The notes: generated by a model from the letters alone, not told the origin. 64,000 nucleotides of DNA from a halophilic archaeon SHRA6 (GCA_005239175.1 SOPS01000001.1:558001-622000); one strand, 5' to 3'. Counted from the first letter of the stretch, positions 29,119 through 38,715 are shown. Numbers and translations are program-made.

Positions 29119-29581
29119 ATGCGACACCTCACGCGGCGGATGGAAATAGATAGTGGAAACACGGACAATAGGGTCATATACCTGACTTTATGGGAAACTG
29201 AACGATATACGCCGATCGTCAGTAGTTTGTGCTCTGGTGTTACTGAAACAGTTTGAGAAATAGGAATCTCTGCATGTATCTCTCAAACAGCCCATTGGAC
29301 ACTGTTCTGAGTATCATGCTTTCGTATCTGAAGCCCCGTGTTTCTCGCGGAGTTCAGAACTCATCGACATCCGGACATGCTGCTCGCGGGCGTCACATGC
29401 CTGTTGGGCAGCTCTGTCGTCACGTCCGACGGTTGATTTGAGCGTGTCGTTGGGTTCAGGATCGAAACCCATTGAGAAATGAATTACCGATCACAAAACA
29501 GAGTCACAGGCAGGTGCAGTAGTCCTGTTATCCGTGGCCGCAACTGTCGTGTTTTTGTACCAAACGCTAGTGGTATGTAGT
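29119..29581. other. 463-bp gap without a supported gene
   Basis: A low-GC stretch between the divergent usp and cupin genes. It holds a 62-codon frame at 29253-29441 with Arg/His-rich, non-globular composition and no motif, which I do not accept as a gene. The segment 29270-29440 has the look of decayed coding sequence, possibly an insertion-element remnant, but I could not match it. Box A elements for the flanking genes must lie here (TTTTTGTA at 29552-29559 for the cupin gene). Confidence 0.4.
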
Positions 29582-30076
29582 ATGAAACGGATCGATATCG
29601 ACGAGATCGAAAACAGCGTCCAGCCCGCGGCGGTGATGCGGAAGCTCACGAAGCCGCTCGGACTCACGGACGTCGCGATCAACTACTACGAGCTCGAACC
29701 GGGAGATAGCTTCGCGTTCGCGTACCACAACCACGAAATCCAAGAGGAGGTGTTCTTCGTTTGGGAGGGAACCGCCACGTTCGACACCGAGGAGGGGACA
29801 ATCGAGATCGGCCCCGGAGAGGCCGTCAGATTCGATCGCGAGGAGTTCCAGCGGGGATGGAATCGCGGCGACGAACGGGTTCGCGCGCTGGCGATCGGGG
29901 CACCGCTCGAGTACGGTAAACAGATGAAACTGCGCTACTGTCAAGCCTGCGAGGAAGAGACGGCCGCACAGCTAACACGCGCAGAAGACGAAGCGGCAGT
30001 GATCGCCAGCTGTGTGGTCTGTGGATCCGAAACTGGGAGATGGTACGAAGGATCCATGGAGGGAGAAGTCCCATAG
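29582..30076 (+). CDS. Cupin-domain protein with C-terminal zinc ribbon
   Basis: A 164-residue protein. Residues 30-110 form a cupin barrel: YHNHEIQEEVFFVWEGTATF supplies the metal-binding His/His/Glu motif 1, followed by IGPGEAVRFDREEFQRGWN as motif 2. The C terminus carries two Cys pairs (YCQACEEE and ASCVVCGSE) that would bind zinc. Cupins range from sensors to isomerases; the role here is unknown. ATG 29582 has a box A-like TTTTTGTA at -27. The fusion with a zinc ribbon suggests a protein or nucleic-acid contact. Confidence 0.85.
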   Translation: MKRIDIDEIENSVQPAAVMRKLTKPLGLTDVAINYYELEPGDSFAFAYHNHEIQEEVFFVWEGTATFDTEEGTIEIGPGEAVRFDREEFQRGWNRGDERVRALAIGAPLEYGKQMKLRYCQACEEETAAQLTRAEDEAAVIASCVVCGSETGRWYEGSMEGEVP

Positions 30077-30145
30077 TGGACCTCAGATGGTAAATATTGC
30101 TCGTACAAAGCTTCTTTACCATGGGAAGAGCTATCATATACTGCG

Positions 30146-30316
30146 ATGCCAGACACCAAATCCGGTCGGGAACGAAAGGGACGCAACAAGCGCGCACAGC
30201 TCGAACGCCAGCTCAACAAACAGGAGTTGCGGGCGCTCGACGGCGAGGAAGAGCCCCCCGAACCGGCAGAACCTGACTCAGAGTTCCTCACCGATCCCGA
30301 CGAACTCGACGAGTAG
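30146..30316 (+). CDS. Small conserved haloarchaeal protein (56 aa)
   Basis: ATG 30146 opens a 56-residue frame that starts MPDTKSGRERKGRNKRAQLE and ends in an acidic tail (PDSEFLTDPDELDE). The basic N-terminal half followed by an acidic tail recalls small conserved proteins I associate with haloarchaeal genomes, but I name no family. The role is unknown; a nucleic-acid or ribosome contact is possible from the charge pattern. It lies 69 bp after the cupin gene and 55 bp before the next frame, all on the same strand. Confidence 0.72.
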   Translation: MPDTKSGRERKGRNKRAQLERQLNKQELRALDGEEEPPEPAEPDSEFLTDPDELDE

Positions 30317-30371
30317 CCGACCGATCGCGACATCCCACGGTCTTATTCTGTCTGCAGCCGTACCACGAGCC

Positions 30372-30761
30372 GTGCAACCACGAGCGACCTACGAAACGGT
30401 ATTTATCGGCGAACAGCTCGGTCCCGAGGACATCCGCCTCGCCCTCGAGTGGGCGGAGTATGTTGGCGATGAGACTCGGGAAGTGACGATCGACATCGAC
30501 GGCGAGCCCACTGATGGACTGTTCGGCCTCCAAGCGTTCGAAGTAGGGACATACGGCCACGAGGTCGTGATCAACGGCGAGCCGCTGTCGGGGTTCGACA
30601 TCCCCCCGAACGACGGCTGGCAGTACTGGATGGATGCGCTCACAGGCGCAACACTTCAGTCGGGCGAAAACACGATCAAAATCGTTCGTGATCCGGGAAG
30701 CGACGATGCCTTTGCGATCGGGACAATGGTCCTCCAGTGGAAAGATGGCGCCGACAAGTGA
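30372..30761 (+). CDS. Conserved haloarchaeal beta-rich protein (DUF7383-like)
   Basis: A 129-residue soluble protein read from GTG 30372. It has beta-strand-rich sequence with GPEDIRLALEWAEYVG near the start, then AFEVGTYGHEVVINGEPLSGFDIPPNDGWQYWMD and a final IGTMVLQW strand, resembling a jelly-roll carbohydrate-binding type fold. I believe it belongs to a haloarchaeal domain of unknown function (DUF7383), from memory only. A longer upstream in-frame extension is rejected because it overlaps the 56-residue gene. Confidence 0.75.
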   Translation: MQPRATYETVFIGEQLGPEDIRLALEWAEYVGDETREVTIDIDGEPTDGLFGLQAFEVGTYGHEVVINGEPLSGFDIPPNDGWQYWMDALTGATLQSGENTIKIVRDPGSDDAFAIGTMVLQWKDGADK

Positions 30762-30834
30762 CCACAGTAGCCACACGTTGCTGATCGGTGACCGTGACGA
30801 CCGGCGAGCGGCGATCGCCGGCTCGATCTGTGGG

Positions 30835-30844
30835 TATATAAATA
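30835..30844 (+). promoter_or_regulatory. Strong TATA box 160 bp upstream of the thermosome gene
   Basis: TATATAAATA is the best match to an archaeal box A in the window. A start about 27 bp downstream (near 30867) would give the thermosome gene a leader of about 135 nt, or a separate small RNA. A second, closer box A also exists. Confidence 0.45.
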
Positions 30845-30973
30845 ACCGATAATCCCAGACGAAGATTCTTGCTAACAATTCTCACGAAAATCACATAATC
30901 AGCAGACGGTATCCGTATTATCAGCAGAGATTGAGCCCGTAGATCGAGACCGTGATCACCGCATACCGATGTG

Positions 30974-30981
30974 TTTTTATA
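30974..30981 (+). promoter_or_regulatory. Proximal box A of the thermosome gene
   Basis: TTTTTATA is centred about 26 bp before ATG 31003, fitting a leaderless transcript. Confidence 0.6.
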
Positions 30982-31002
30982 GAATCACAAACAATCATTG
31001 TG

Positions 31003-32676
31003 ATGACTATGAGTCAGCGAATGCAGGGACAACCGATGATCATTCTCGGAGAGGATTCCCAGCGCGTCAAGGACAAAGACGCACAGGAGTACAACATTTC
31101 TGCGGCACGGGCGGTCGCGGATGCAGTTCGCTCCACGCTGGGGCCGAAAGGGATGGACAAGATGCTCGTCGATTCGACGGGCGACGTAACGATCACCAAC
31201 GACGGCGTCACCATCCTGACCGAGATGGACATCGACAACCCGACAGCGGAGATGATTATCGAGGTCGCCGAGACCCAAGAGGACGAGGCCGGTGATGGGA
31301 CGACGACCGCGGTCGCGATCGCGGGCGAACTCCTCAAAAACGCGGAGGATCTCCTCGAACAGGACATTCACCCAACAGCGGTCATCAAGGGCTACCACAT
31401 GGCCGCCGACAGAGCCCGCGAAGAGATCGACGATATCGCCGAGACCGTCGACTCCGACGACACGGACATCCTCAAGAAGGTCGCCGAGACCTCGATGACC
31501 GGCAAGAGCGCCGACCTCGATCGTGAGGTCCTCGCCGAGCTCGTCGTCGGTGCGGTCCAGCAGATCTCTGTCGACGCTGACGACGGCTCGACGGTCGTTG
31601 ACCTCGAGAACCTCAAGATCGAGACCCAGACCGGTCGCTCGGCACGTGAATCTGAGCTTCTGAAGGGCGCGGTCATCAACAAAGACCCCGTCCACGACGA
31701 CATGCCGACCAACTTCGAGGCCGCAGACATCATGCTCCTCAACGAGCCGGTCGAAGTCGAGGAGGCCGACGCGGACACGCAGGTCTCGATCGAGAGCCCC
31801 GACCAGCTTCAGCAGTTCCTCGACCAGGAAGAGGCGCAGCTCAAAGAGAAGGTCCAGCAGATCGTCGACACTGGCGCGGACGTCGTCTTCTGTCAGAAGG
31901 GCATCGACGACCTCGCTCAGCACTACCTCGCTAAAGAGGGCATTCTCGCGGTCCGCCGAACGAAGAAGTCCGACATCAAGTTCCTCAAGAACGTCGTTGG
32001 CGGCCAGATCGTTTCGGATCTCGACAGTGCGAGTGCCGAGCATCTCGGCCACGGTTCGATCACCCGCGACGAGGAGGGCGAACTGTTCTACGTCGAGGGT
32101 GACGGCGACGAGGTCCACGGCGTGACACTCCTGATCCGCGGCTCGACCGACCACGTGGTCGACGAGCTCGAACGCGGTATCGAGGACGCGATCGACGTCG
32201 TCGCCTCCACGGTTGCTGACGGCCGCGTGCTCGCCGGTGGCGGCGCGATCGAGGTCGAACTCGCCTCCCGACTCCGCGACTACGCAGACTCGGTTTCGGG
32301 TCGCGAACAGTTGGCTGTCGAGGCGTTCGCCGACGCCGTCGAACTCGTTCCGCGCGTCCTCGCAGAGAACGCTGGACTCGATTCGATCGACCTGCTCGTC
32401 GACCTGCGTGCCGAACACGAGGCAGGCAACGCCCGTGCAGGCCTGAACGCCTTCACCGGCGATGTCGAGGATACCTTCGAGGCAGGTATCGTCGAACCCG
32501 CACACGCCAAAGAGCAGGCTGTCTCCTCGGCTGCAGAGGCCGCGAACCTCGTCCTCAAGATTGACGACATCATCGCCGCGGGCGATCTGTCGACCGAAGG
32601 CGACGGTGACGAGGCCGGCGGTGCTGGCGGCATGGGCGGCATGGGCGGTATGGGTGGCATGGGCGGCGCGATGTAA
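31003..32676 (+). CDS. Thermosome subunit (group II chaperonin)
   Basis: Group II chaperonin subunit of about 557 residues, forming the two-ring ATP-dependent folding machine of archaea. Key motifs are [11 protein letters not shown], the nucleotide loop GDGTTTAV and the intermediate-domain GGGAIE. The C terminus ends in the repetitive GGMGGMGGM tail that projects into the central cavity. ATG 31003 is chosen because a TATA box lies at -26; ATG 31009 (MSQRMQG) is equally compatible with relatives. Haloarchaea carry two or three such subunits; which paralogue this is cannot be told. Two possible promoters suggest stress control. Confidence 0.96.
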   Translation: MTMSQRMQGQPMIILGEDSQRVKDKDAQEYNISAARAVADAVRSTLGPKGMDKMLVDSTGDVTITNDGVTILTEMDIDNPTAEMIIEVAETQEDEAGDGTTTAVAIAGELLKNAEDLLEQDIHPTAVIKGYHMAADRAREEIDDIAETVDSDDTDILKKVAETSMTGKSADLDREVLAELVVGAVQQISVDADDGSTVVDLENLKIETQTGRSARESELLKGAVINKDPVHDDMPTNFEAADIMLLNEPVEVEEADADTQVSIESPDQLQQFLDQEEAQLKEKVQQIVDTGADVVFCQKGIDDLAQHYLAKEGILAVRRTKKSDIKFLKNVVGGQIVSDLDSASAEHLGHGSITRDEEGELFYVEGDGDEVHGVTLLIRGSTDHVVDELERGIEDAIDVVASTVADGRVLAGGGAIEVELASRLRDYADSVSGREQLAVEAFADAVELVPRVLAENAGLDSIDLLVDLRAEHEAGNARAGLNAFTGDVEDTFEAGIVEPAHAKEQAVSSAAEAANLVLKIDDIIAAGDLSTEGDGDEAGGAGGMGGMGGMGGMGGAM

Positions 32677-32759
32677 GCCCGCTCGACTGCCAACATCCAT
32701 TCAATACCGTCGCGCTGCATCGCCGATCGAACTCACGTCCTATTTGTTTCGATCGGTAA

Positions 32760-33104
32760 TCAGAGCCACTCGGAAGTAATGTACGTCACTGTCTCCATCG
32801 CCTCTCGATTGGGGAACGCTTGGATAACCCGCTGGATAATGTGGAAGAGTTCGTGCGGGGGAAGTGACTGGTCGGGAACGTAAAACACGCCGCTGTGTGA
32901 GTCCGCTGGCATCTGGACGAAGTCGTCGTCGCTGGTGACGATGAGACGATCCTCTTGAACGGCGTACAGACGAATCGTTGTGTCGTCGATACCTTCGCCC
33001 AACTCACCCACATCAACGACGCGCTCTACATCGTGGCCTGCTTTGGTGAGTTTGTCAGCAAGTGGAGCTGCGATGTTTTCGTCAAGAAGAAACGACACGT
33101 CCAT
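32760..33104 (-). CDS. DUF5615-type PIN-like toxin
   Basis: A 114-residue protein with a PIN-like fold of the DUF5615 family. It begins with VSFLLDENIAAPLADKL, where Asp and Glu would form the acidic site, and continues with RLIVTSDDDFVQMP, the second acidic cluster. Such proteins are predicted RNases in toxin-antitoxin pairs. The start lies two bases after the stop of the DUF433 gene, giving the antitoxin-toxin order typical of these modules. CGATCG is absent from the pair, unlike the surrounding genes. Confidence 0.83.
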   Translation of the reverse strand: MDVSFLLDENIAAPLADKLTKAGHDVERVVDVGELGEGIDDTTIRLYAVQEDRLIVTSDDDFVQMPADSHSGVFYVPDQSLPPHELFHIIQRVIQAFPNREAMETVTYITSEWL

Positions 33105-33106
33105 GG

Positions 33107-33412
33107 CTACGATTCCGGTAGGTCTTCGGGCCCGGTGATGATTTTTGCGTCTTCTTCAGCGGCTTCGTGAAGCGCTTTACGGCGTTCTTCGACCGCCCGC
33201 ATCTCTTCTGGGTGGTCGTGATAGTACGCCAGTGCGTGGTAGACGTCCGAGGCGGTGAGATCAAAGCGGTCCGCAACGGTCTGAGCGTCAAGACCGCGCT
33301 CTTCAACCAGCGCATGGATATGGCTCACGGTGATCCGCCGGCCCCGAATGTGGGGCTCGTCATGAATTTCTGACTCGTTACCTGAGACGACGGTGTTCAT
33401 TTGCTTCGACAT
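33107..33412 (-). CDS. DUF433 antitoxin
   Basis: A 101-residue DUF433 protein with a winged or homeodomain-like HTH: PHIRGRRITVSHIHALVEERGLDAQTVADRFDLTASDVYHALAYYHDHP is diagnostic. DUF433 antitoxins bind their promoter and neutralise the DUF5615 partner encoded immediately downstream. ATG 33412 (MSKQMNTVV) is used; ATG 33400 is possible. The acidic C-terminal tail (DAKIITGPEDLPES) probably wraps the toxin. Confidence 0.85.
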   Translation of the reverse strand: MSKQMNTVVSGNESEIHDEPHIRGRRITVSHIHALVEERGLDAQTVADRFDLTASDVYHALAYYHDHPEEMRAVEERRKALHEAAEEDAKIITGPEDLPES

Positions 33413-33650
33413 ACTGTAGACAACTAGTGCAGTAGTCTTCAGTCTTTGCCGGTATCGGCGGTTGCCTCCCACACAACGTTTGCTGTGTGAACTACTCTCA
33501 GTTCCTGGCACTTCGCGCCATTCACATGGTCAGCAGGACTGCCGATCCAGTTCGATCAAAAAGGTGATAGATTGCAACATACGCAACCACGCAGGTATCG
33601 CCGGCTAGAGAATCGACAGACACTAAGTTCGATCCCGTAAATGTTGCCGT

Positions 33651-34643
33651 ATGGAGACGTTGCTTCTCAACAGCGACGACGTGAACGAGAACGCCCAGAT
33701 GGGAGAACTCATCCCCGTGATCGAGGATGCGTTCGCCGCCTACGAGCGCGGTGACGCCCAGATGCCGCCGAAGTCCTACATCGATCTGCCGCAGTACAAC
33801 GGCGACTTCCGATCGATGCCCGCGTACCTCGATGCCGGCGAGTGGGACGCTGCAGGGATCAAGTGGGTGAACGTCCACACCGACAACAACGAAAAATACG
33901 ATCTGCCGACAGTGCTCGGGACAATGATCTACTCGGACCCAAAAAACGCCTTCCCGCTCGCAGTGATGGACGGGACGTCGCTAACGCAGCTTCGGACGGG
34001 TGCAGCGGCTGCAGTCGCGACTGACCATCTCGCTGTCGAGGACGCGACGTCGATGGGAATCGTCGGCGCCGGCGTCCAGTCGTACACCCAACTTGAGGCG
34101 ATCGCGACGATCCGGCCGATCGAAGAAGTCGTGATCTCCGACCTCGACGAGGAGCGGGTCGCAAAGTTCATCGACGCGTTCGAGGATCGCTTTGAGGTCC
34201 GGGCAGGATCGATCGCCGACGCAGCCGCCTGCGACATTCTCTCGACGGTAACACCTGTCGAGTCACCGATCGTCTCCCGCGAGGACGTCGGCGAGCATAC
34301 CCACATCAACGCGATGGGCGCGGACGCTGAGGGCAAACACGAACTGGCTGACGAGATCCTCCTCGACGCAAAGCTCGTCATCGATGACTACGAGCAGACG
34401 ACCCACTCCGGAGAGATCAACGTCCCCTGGGGCGAGGAAGTTCTCACCGACGAGGACATCTACGGAGCGATCGGCGAGATCGTCGTTGGGGAGGTACCCG
34501 GCCGAACCGACGCAGACGGGATCACCGTCTTTGATTCGACCGGGCTTGCGATCCAGGACGTGGCAGCTGCTCGCGTCGTCTACGAACACGCCGACGAGAA
34601 CGACAACGGGTATCCGTTCGATCTGGTTGGGCTCCACAGCTGA
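33651..34643 (+). CDS. Ornithine cyclodeaminase / archaeal alanine dehydrogenase family
   Basis: NAD(P)-dependent enzyme of the OCD/mu-crystallin family, 330 residues. The substrate side shows KWVNVHTDNNEKYDLPTVLGT and the Lys/Arg-containing QLRTGAAAAVATDHLA; the Rossmann loop is GIVGAGVQS. The archaeal alanine dehydrogenase of this family interconverts alanine and pyruvate; ornithine cyclodeaminase makes proline from ornithine. The two cannot be separated by eye; alanine dehydrogenase is the commoner haloarchaeal annotation. It stands alone, divergent from the toxin-antitoxin pair. Confidence 0.88.
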   Translation: METLLLNSDDVNENAQMGELIPVIEDAFAAYERGDAQMPPKSYIDLPQYNGDFRSMPAYLDAGEWDAAGIKWVNVHTDNNEKYDLPTVLGTMIYSDPKNAFPLAVMDGTSLTQLRTGAAAAVATDHLAVEDATSMGIVGAGVQSYTQLEAIATIRPIEEVVISDLDEERVAKFIDAFEDRFEVRAGSIADAAACDILSTVTPVESPIVSREDVGEHTHINAMGADAEGKHELADEILLDAKLVIDDYEQTTHSGEINVPWGEEVLTDEDIYGAIGEIVVGEVPGRTDADGITVFDSTGLAIQDVAAARVVYEHADENDNGYPFDLVGLHS

Positions 34644-34696
34644 GTTCTGCCCGGCGACACCGCAGCGTCCCGATCGGTTTTAAAAGGAGAAGTAAA

Positions 34697-34912
34697 TTAG
34701 CGTACGTTCTGCCCGCGGATACTTTTGCCCAGCCACAACAGACCCCACACGGCAGCGATAACCGGCAGCATCGGGAGGATGAGGATCAAGAGCAGCCCGA
34801 TCAAAACGAGACCAATGAGGTCCATTTCACGGTCCGGACGATCGCCACGGCGGGTGCTCACCGATCGGTACAGCTTCGAGGCGTACGGTTTGATTTCAGT
34901 GCTTTGCGCCAT
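34697..34912 (-). CDS. Small membrane protein (DUF7535-like)
   Basis: A 71-residue protein with a polar N-terminal 28 residues and one long hydrophobic region (IGLVLIGLLLILILPMLPVIAAVWGLLWLGK) broken by a Pro. Similar small proteins occur in many haloarchaea; I associate it with DUF7535 from memory. Function unknown. It is convergent with the alanine dehydrogenase-type gene. Confidence 0.65.
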   Translation of the reverse strand: MAQSTEIKPYASKLYRSVSTRRGDRPDREMDLIGLVLIGLLLILILPMLPVIAAVWGLLWLGKSIRGQNVR

Positions 34913-34979
34913 ACCATTCCTAGGAGCTCTGGATGGTTAAACACGGACATGCTTGATCGAGAACGTCCTCCTCGATCGG

Positions 34980-35402
34980 CTACTGGCTACACCCGTCGAA
35001 GGTTGAGTCAGATGGCATGTCTCTGAGTGTCCCATCAGGGCCGATCCGTACTGTCACTGAGTAACACTCGCCTCCATCAGAGGGGTAGGTCCGATCGATC
35101 GAATCGTCAGACTGCAGCGTTGCTACGACCGTGTACTCGGCTGGGTCGGTTGGAATTCCGTCTGCACTCGTGAGTACCGGCTGGGGCTCGTCGGCCGGTG
35201 GCACCTCGCGATCGATCTCGAACACCGTTTCCCCGCCAGTCTCGATCTCGACGCGGAGCGAATGGGGCTGGTTGTCTGCGTTCAACAATACGAGTTCGCC
35301 AATACGGGTCCGGGATGGCCGTAGCGTCCCAGCACACCCAGCAAGGGCCGAAAGGAGACCACAGCCGAGCCACGCGATCGTCGTTCGACGGGGAACCGAC
35401 AT
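34980..35402 (-). CDS. Putative Tat lipoprotein
   Basis: A 140-residue exported protein. The N terminus MSVPRRTTIAWLGCGLLSALAGC has a twin arginine, a hydrophobic core and a lipobox (LAGC). The mature part is a single small beta-rich domain (LVLLNADNQPHSLRVEIETGGETVFEID) with two further Cys. Such Ig-like lipoproteins are common in haloarchaea and have no assigned function. The next gene diverges from it about 100 bp away. Confidence 0.75.
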   Translation of the reverse strand: MSVPRRTTIAWLGCGLLSALAGCAGTLRPSRTRIGELVLLNADNQPHSLRVEIETGGETVFEIDREVPPADEPQPVLTSADGIPTDPAEYTVVATLQSDDSIDRTYPSDGGECYSVTVRIGPDGTLRDMPSDSTFDGCSQ

Positions 35403-35500
35403 ACCTGAAGATTGGCCACGAGATGGATTAATACGCTGTGGATCTGCTGAGTCTGAGACTCGACAAAACAGCTATGTCGATTTGGCCGTGTTATAGTGGT

Positions 35501-35962
35501 ATGGTCCTCGATGCGCTCATATCCCTCCCGAGCAAGCTTCGATCGGCCGTCCGAAACCGCGTCTTTTCCTCGGCGATCGAGCGCCGCGAGTGGTACGCGA
35601 TGGTAGCCGACGACTGTCAACTCGTCATCTGGACCTGCGAGCGGAGCCAGTCGGGACATGCAGACGTCCGATACCTCCGTGGGGCGTGTTTCGAACTACT
35701 CGCTCGGCTCGACAGTCGCCTCGCCACTGTCCCGCCGACGGTTGACGAGGATGTCGAATCGACCGTCAAGGAGCTCCGCGATCGCACGCGCAGACGGGCG
35801 AACGCCGGGCGGCTCCATCACGCTGATCCGGCAGCGTTCGAACCCGTCATCTCAGAGCTCCACTCACTGGAGGCGCGGTGTCGGCTTCGCGCAGAGGGGT
35901 TGGCGTCGGCCGACGAGGAGGGATCCATCGCTGCCACTCCGCAAAGTGAGGTTGACGCGTAG
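35501..35962 (+). CDS. Hypothetical soluble protein
   Basis: A 153-residue soluble, helix-rich protein from ATG 35501 (MVLDALISLP); ATG 35474 is an alternative. It contains Arg/Glu-rich helices (VKELRDRTRRRANAG, SELHSLEARCRLRAEG). No family was recognised. It is located 92 bp before leuS on the same strand and might be cotranscribed. Confidence 0.6.
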   Translation: MVLDALISLPSKLRSAVRNRVFSSAIERREWYAMVADDCQLVIWTCERSQSGHADVRYLRGACFELLARLDSRLATVPPTVDEDVESTVKELRDRTRRRANAGRLHHADPAAFEPVISELHSLEARCRLRAEGLASADEEGSIAATPQSEVDA

Positions 35963-36054
35963 CGACTCCTGGTCGTTTCTGCTGCGGCCATGTCAGGCCG
36001 TCCCGTCGGATGGAAAGGTATAGGACGCAAACGCGACCACGTTGGTATAAACAG

Positions 36055-38691
36055 ATGAACGACGACGGCTACGACCACCGATCGGTCGAACGACGCTATC
36101 AGGAGGCGTGGGACGAGGCTGACGTCTACCGGACCCCCGACGACGTGTCGGATCCGACCTACGTCCTCGGGATGTACCCGTACCCGTCAGGGGAACTCCA
36201 CATGGGTCACGTCCGAAACTACACGATCACCGACGCGTACGCGCGATTCAACCGAATGCGCGGCGAGGACGTGCTCCACCCGATGGGGTGGGATGCATTT
36301 GGGCTGCCCGCTGAAAACGCGGCCAAAGAGCGCGACACCAACCCCCGCGACTGGACGTTCGACTGCATCGACACCATGCGCGGGCAGATGGAGTCGATGG
36401 GATTTGGCTACGACTGGGATCGCGAGATCACCACCTGCACGCCCAAGTACTACCGCTGGAACCAGTGGCTGTTTCGCCGGCTCCACGAGGAAGGACTGGT
36501 CGAACAGCGCGACGCCGAGGTGAACTGGTGTCCCGACTGTGAGACCGTCCTCGCGGACGAGCAAGTCGAAGGCGAGGCCGAACTGTGCTGGCGGTGTGAC
36601 ACCCCCGTCGAACAGCGTGAGCTCGAACAGTGGTTCCTGAAGATCACCGAGTATGCCAACGAGTTGATCGACGCGCTCGATGAACTGGAGGGATGGCCAG
36701 ATTCAGTCAGACAGATGCAGCGCAACTGGATCGGCCGCCAGTACGGGACGACGCTGCCGTTCGAGATCGACGGCCACGGCACCGTCGAGGCATTCACGAC
36801 CCGCGCAGACACCGTCTACGGCGCGACTTTCTTCGCGCTTGCCCCGGACCACCCGATCAGCCAGGAGTTGATCAAAACAGACGACGAGGTCCACGAGTTC
36901 GTCCACCACGAGACCGATCCCGAGGGCGACGAGCCCAACGGCGTTCGGACGGATCTGACAGCGACGAATCCCGTGACCGGTGAGGAACTGCCGGTGTTCG
37001 TCGCCGACTTTGTCCTCTCAGACGTAGGAACCGGCGCCCTGATGGGCGTGCCCGGCCACGACGATCGCGACCACGTCTTTGCGACGAAGATGGGCGTCGA
37101 TATTGTTCCCGTGATCGCCCCGAGCGACGAGGACGATGTCGACGTGAGCGAGTCAGCATTTACCGACGACGGCGTGTTGATCAACTCCGGAGAGTACAGC
37201 GGGCTGGACAGCGAGACCGCCCGCAAGGAGATCACCGAAGACACCGAAGGCGCGGAGCTGACCACCCAGTACCGCCTGCGTGACTGGGGAATCTCCAGAC
37301 AGCGCTACTGGGGGACGCCGATCCCGGTTGTCCGGTGTTCGGAGTGCGGTCCCGTGCTCGTGCCCAAGTCTGAACTCCCCGTCGAGTTGCCCGAGTTCGT
37401 CAACACGACCGGCAATCCGCTGGACGCAGCGACTGACTGGAAGGAGACGACCTGTCCGAAGTGCGGTGGTGAGGCCGTCCGCGAGACCGACACGATGGAC
37501 ACGTTCGTCGACTCCTCGTGGTACTTCCTGAGATACGTCTCCCCGGAGTTGACGGACGCGCCGTTCGACCTCGATCGCGCCAACGACTGGATGCCGGTCG
37601 ATCAGTATGTCGGCGGAATCGAACACGCCGTGATGCACCTGTTGTACAGTCGCTTTATCACCAAATTCTTCGCCGACGCCGAGGGGCTCGAACACCGCGA
37701 GCCGTTCACCAACTTGCTCGCACAGGGCATGGTGCAGTTGGACGGCTCGAAGATGTCCAAATCGAAGGGCAACGTCGTCTCTCCCCAAGAGATCGTCGAA
37801 GACTACGGCGCAGACACCGCCCGACTGTTCATGATGCAGGCTGCCCAGCCCGAGCGGGCCTTCGACTGGACCGAAGAGGGCGTTCGATCAACCTACGCGT
37901 TCTTGACACGGCTGTACGACCTCGTCGAGTCGTTCGATCCCGAGACCGCCACGGGCGAACACGACGCGGTCGCCGCCTACGTCGAAAGCGAGATCGACGC
38001 GACGATCGCCGTCGCGACCGAAGAGTACGAGTCGTTGACCTTCAATATCGCCCTGCGGGAGGCACAGGGACTCGTTCGGACGCTGCGGCAGTACGCCGAC
38101 TACACCGAACCGCACGCGGCGACGTTCCAACGCGGCCTGGAGACGGCCGTGTTGTTGCTCTCGCCGGTCGCCCCGCACATCGCGGAGTCGCTGTACGACG
38201 AACTGGGCGGTGAGGGATTCGTCGTCAACGCGGCGTGGCCAGAGAGCGACGCCGATCGATCGACCGCCGAGGATCGCCGTCGACTCGTCGAGAACACCCG
38301 CGAAGACGTCCGGCAGATCATCGAGGTAGCTGGGATCGACGATCCCGAACGGATCGATGTCGTCGTTGCGCCCGAATGGAAATATCGGGCGCTCGAGGTT
38401 GCCGTCGAGAGCGACGCGCCGAACGTGATCGGCGAACTCATGCAGATTCCGGAGATCAAAAAACAGGGCCAAGCGGCTGCCGACTACGGCAAAGACCTCC
38501 AGGCCGAGCGCGAAGCGCTGTCAGTTGGACTTGCGGTGGACGAAGAGTACGAGGCGCTGTCAGCAGCGGCGTGGCTGATAGAACGGGAGTTCGACGCGCC
38601 AGTCCGCGTGGTCCATGCGGCCGACGCCGACGAGTCGACAGTCGCGAAGGCGACACCCGGTCGACCAGCGATCGATATCCTCGAACCGTAG
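36055..38691 (+). CDS. leuS: Leucyl-tRNA synthetase
   Basis: Class I aminoacyl-tRNA synthetase, 878 residues. It has the signature HMGH at residues 49-52 (YPSGELHMGHVRNY) and KMSKS at about 566-570, with a zinc-binding Cys cluster (CPDCE and CWRCDTP) and an editing (CP1) domain of bacterial layout. The length and CP1 position match the bacterial-type LeuRS that haloarchaea use. ATG 36055 (MNDDGYDHRSVERRYQ) matches family N termini; the in-frame ATG at 36010 adds an unrelated basic stretch. CGATCG is less frequent in the first kilobase than in less expressed genes. Confidence 0.97.
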   Translation: MNDDGYDHRSVERRYQEAWDEADVYRTPDDVSDPTYVLGMYPYPSGELHMGHVRNYTITDAYARFNRMRGEDVLHPMGWDAFGLPAENAAKERDTNPRDWTFDCIDTMRGQMESMGFGYDWDREITTCTPKYYRWNQWLFRRLHEEGLVEQRDAEVNWCPDCETVLADEQVEGEAELCWRCDTPVEQRELEQWFLKITEYANELIDALDELEGWPDSVRQMQRNWIGRQYGTTLPFEIDGHGTVEAFTTRADTVYGATFFALAPDHPISQELIKTDDEVHEFVHHETDPEGDEPNGVRTDLTATNPVTGEELPVFVADFVLSDVGTGALMGVPGHDDRDHVFATKMGVDIVPVIAPSDEDDVDVSESAFTDDGVLINSGEYSGLDSETARKEITEDTEGAELTTQYRLRDWGISRQRYWGTPIPVVRCSECGPVLVPKSELPVELPEFVNTTGNPLDAATDWKETTCPKCGGEAVRETDTMDTFVDSSWYFLRYVSPELTDAPFDLDRANDWMPVDQYVGGIEHAVMHLLYSRFITKFFADAEGLEHREPFTNLLAQGMVQLDGSKMSKSKGNVVSPQEIVEDYGADTARLFMMQAAQPERAFDWTEEGVRSTYAFLTRLYDLVESFDPETATGEHDAVAAYVESEIDATIAVATEEYESLTFNIALREAQGLVRTLRQYADYTEPHAATFQRGLETAVLLLSPVAPHIAESLYDELGGEGFVVNAAWPESDADRSTAEDRRRLVENTREDVRQIIEVAGIDDPERIDVVVAPEWKYRALEVAVESDAPNVIGELMQIPEIKKQGQAAADYGKDLQAEREALSVGLAVDEEYEALSAAAWLIEREFDAPVRVVHAADADESTVAKATPGRPAIDILEP

Positions 38692-38715
38692 CACAAAAAC
38701 AGTCGGCGGGTGAGA

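Noticed and set aside
29253-29441. 62-codon frame in the usp-cupin gap
   Set aside because: No motif, non-globular composition and no promoter; treated as intergenic.
30985-32700. Long minus-strand frame opposite the thermosome
   Set aside because: The plus strand encodes a complete chaperonin; the antisense product is Val/Asp/Leu-rich with no motif.
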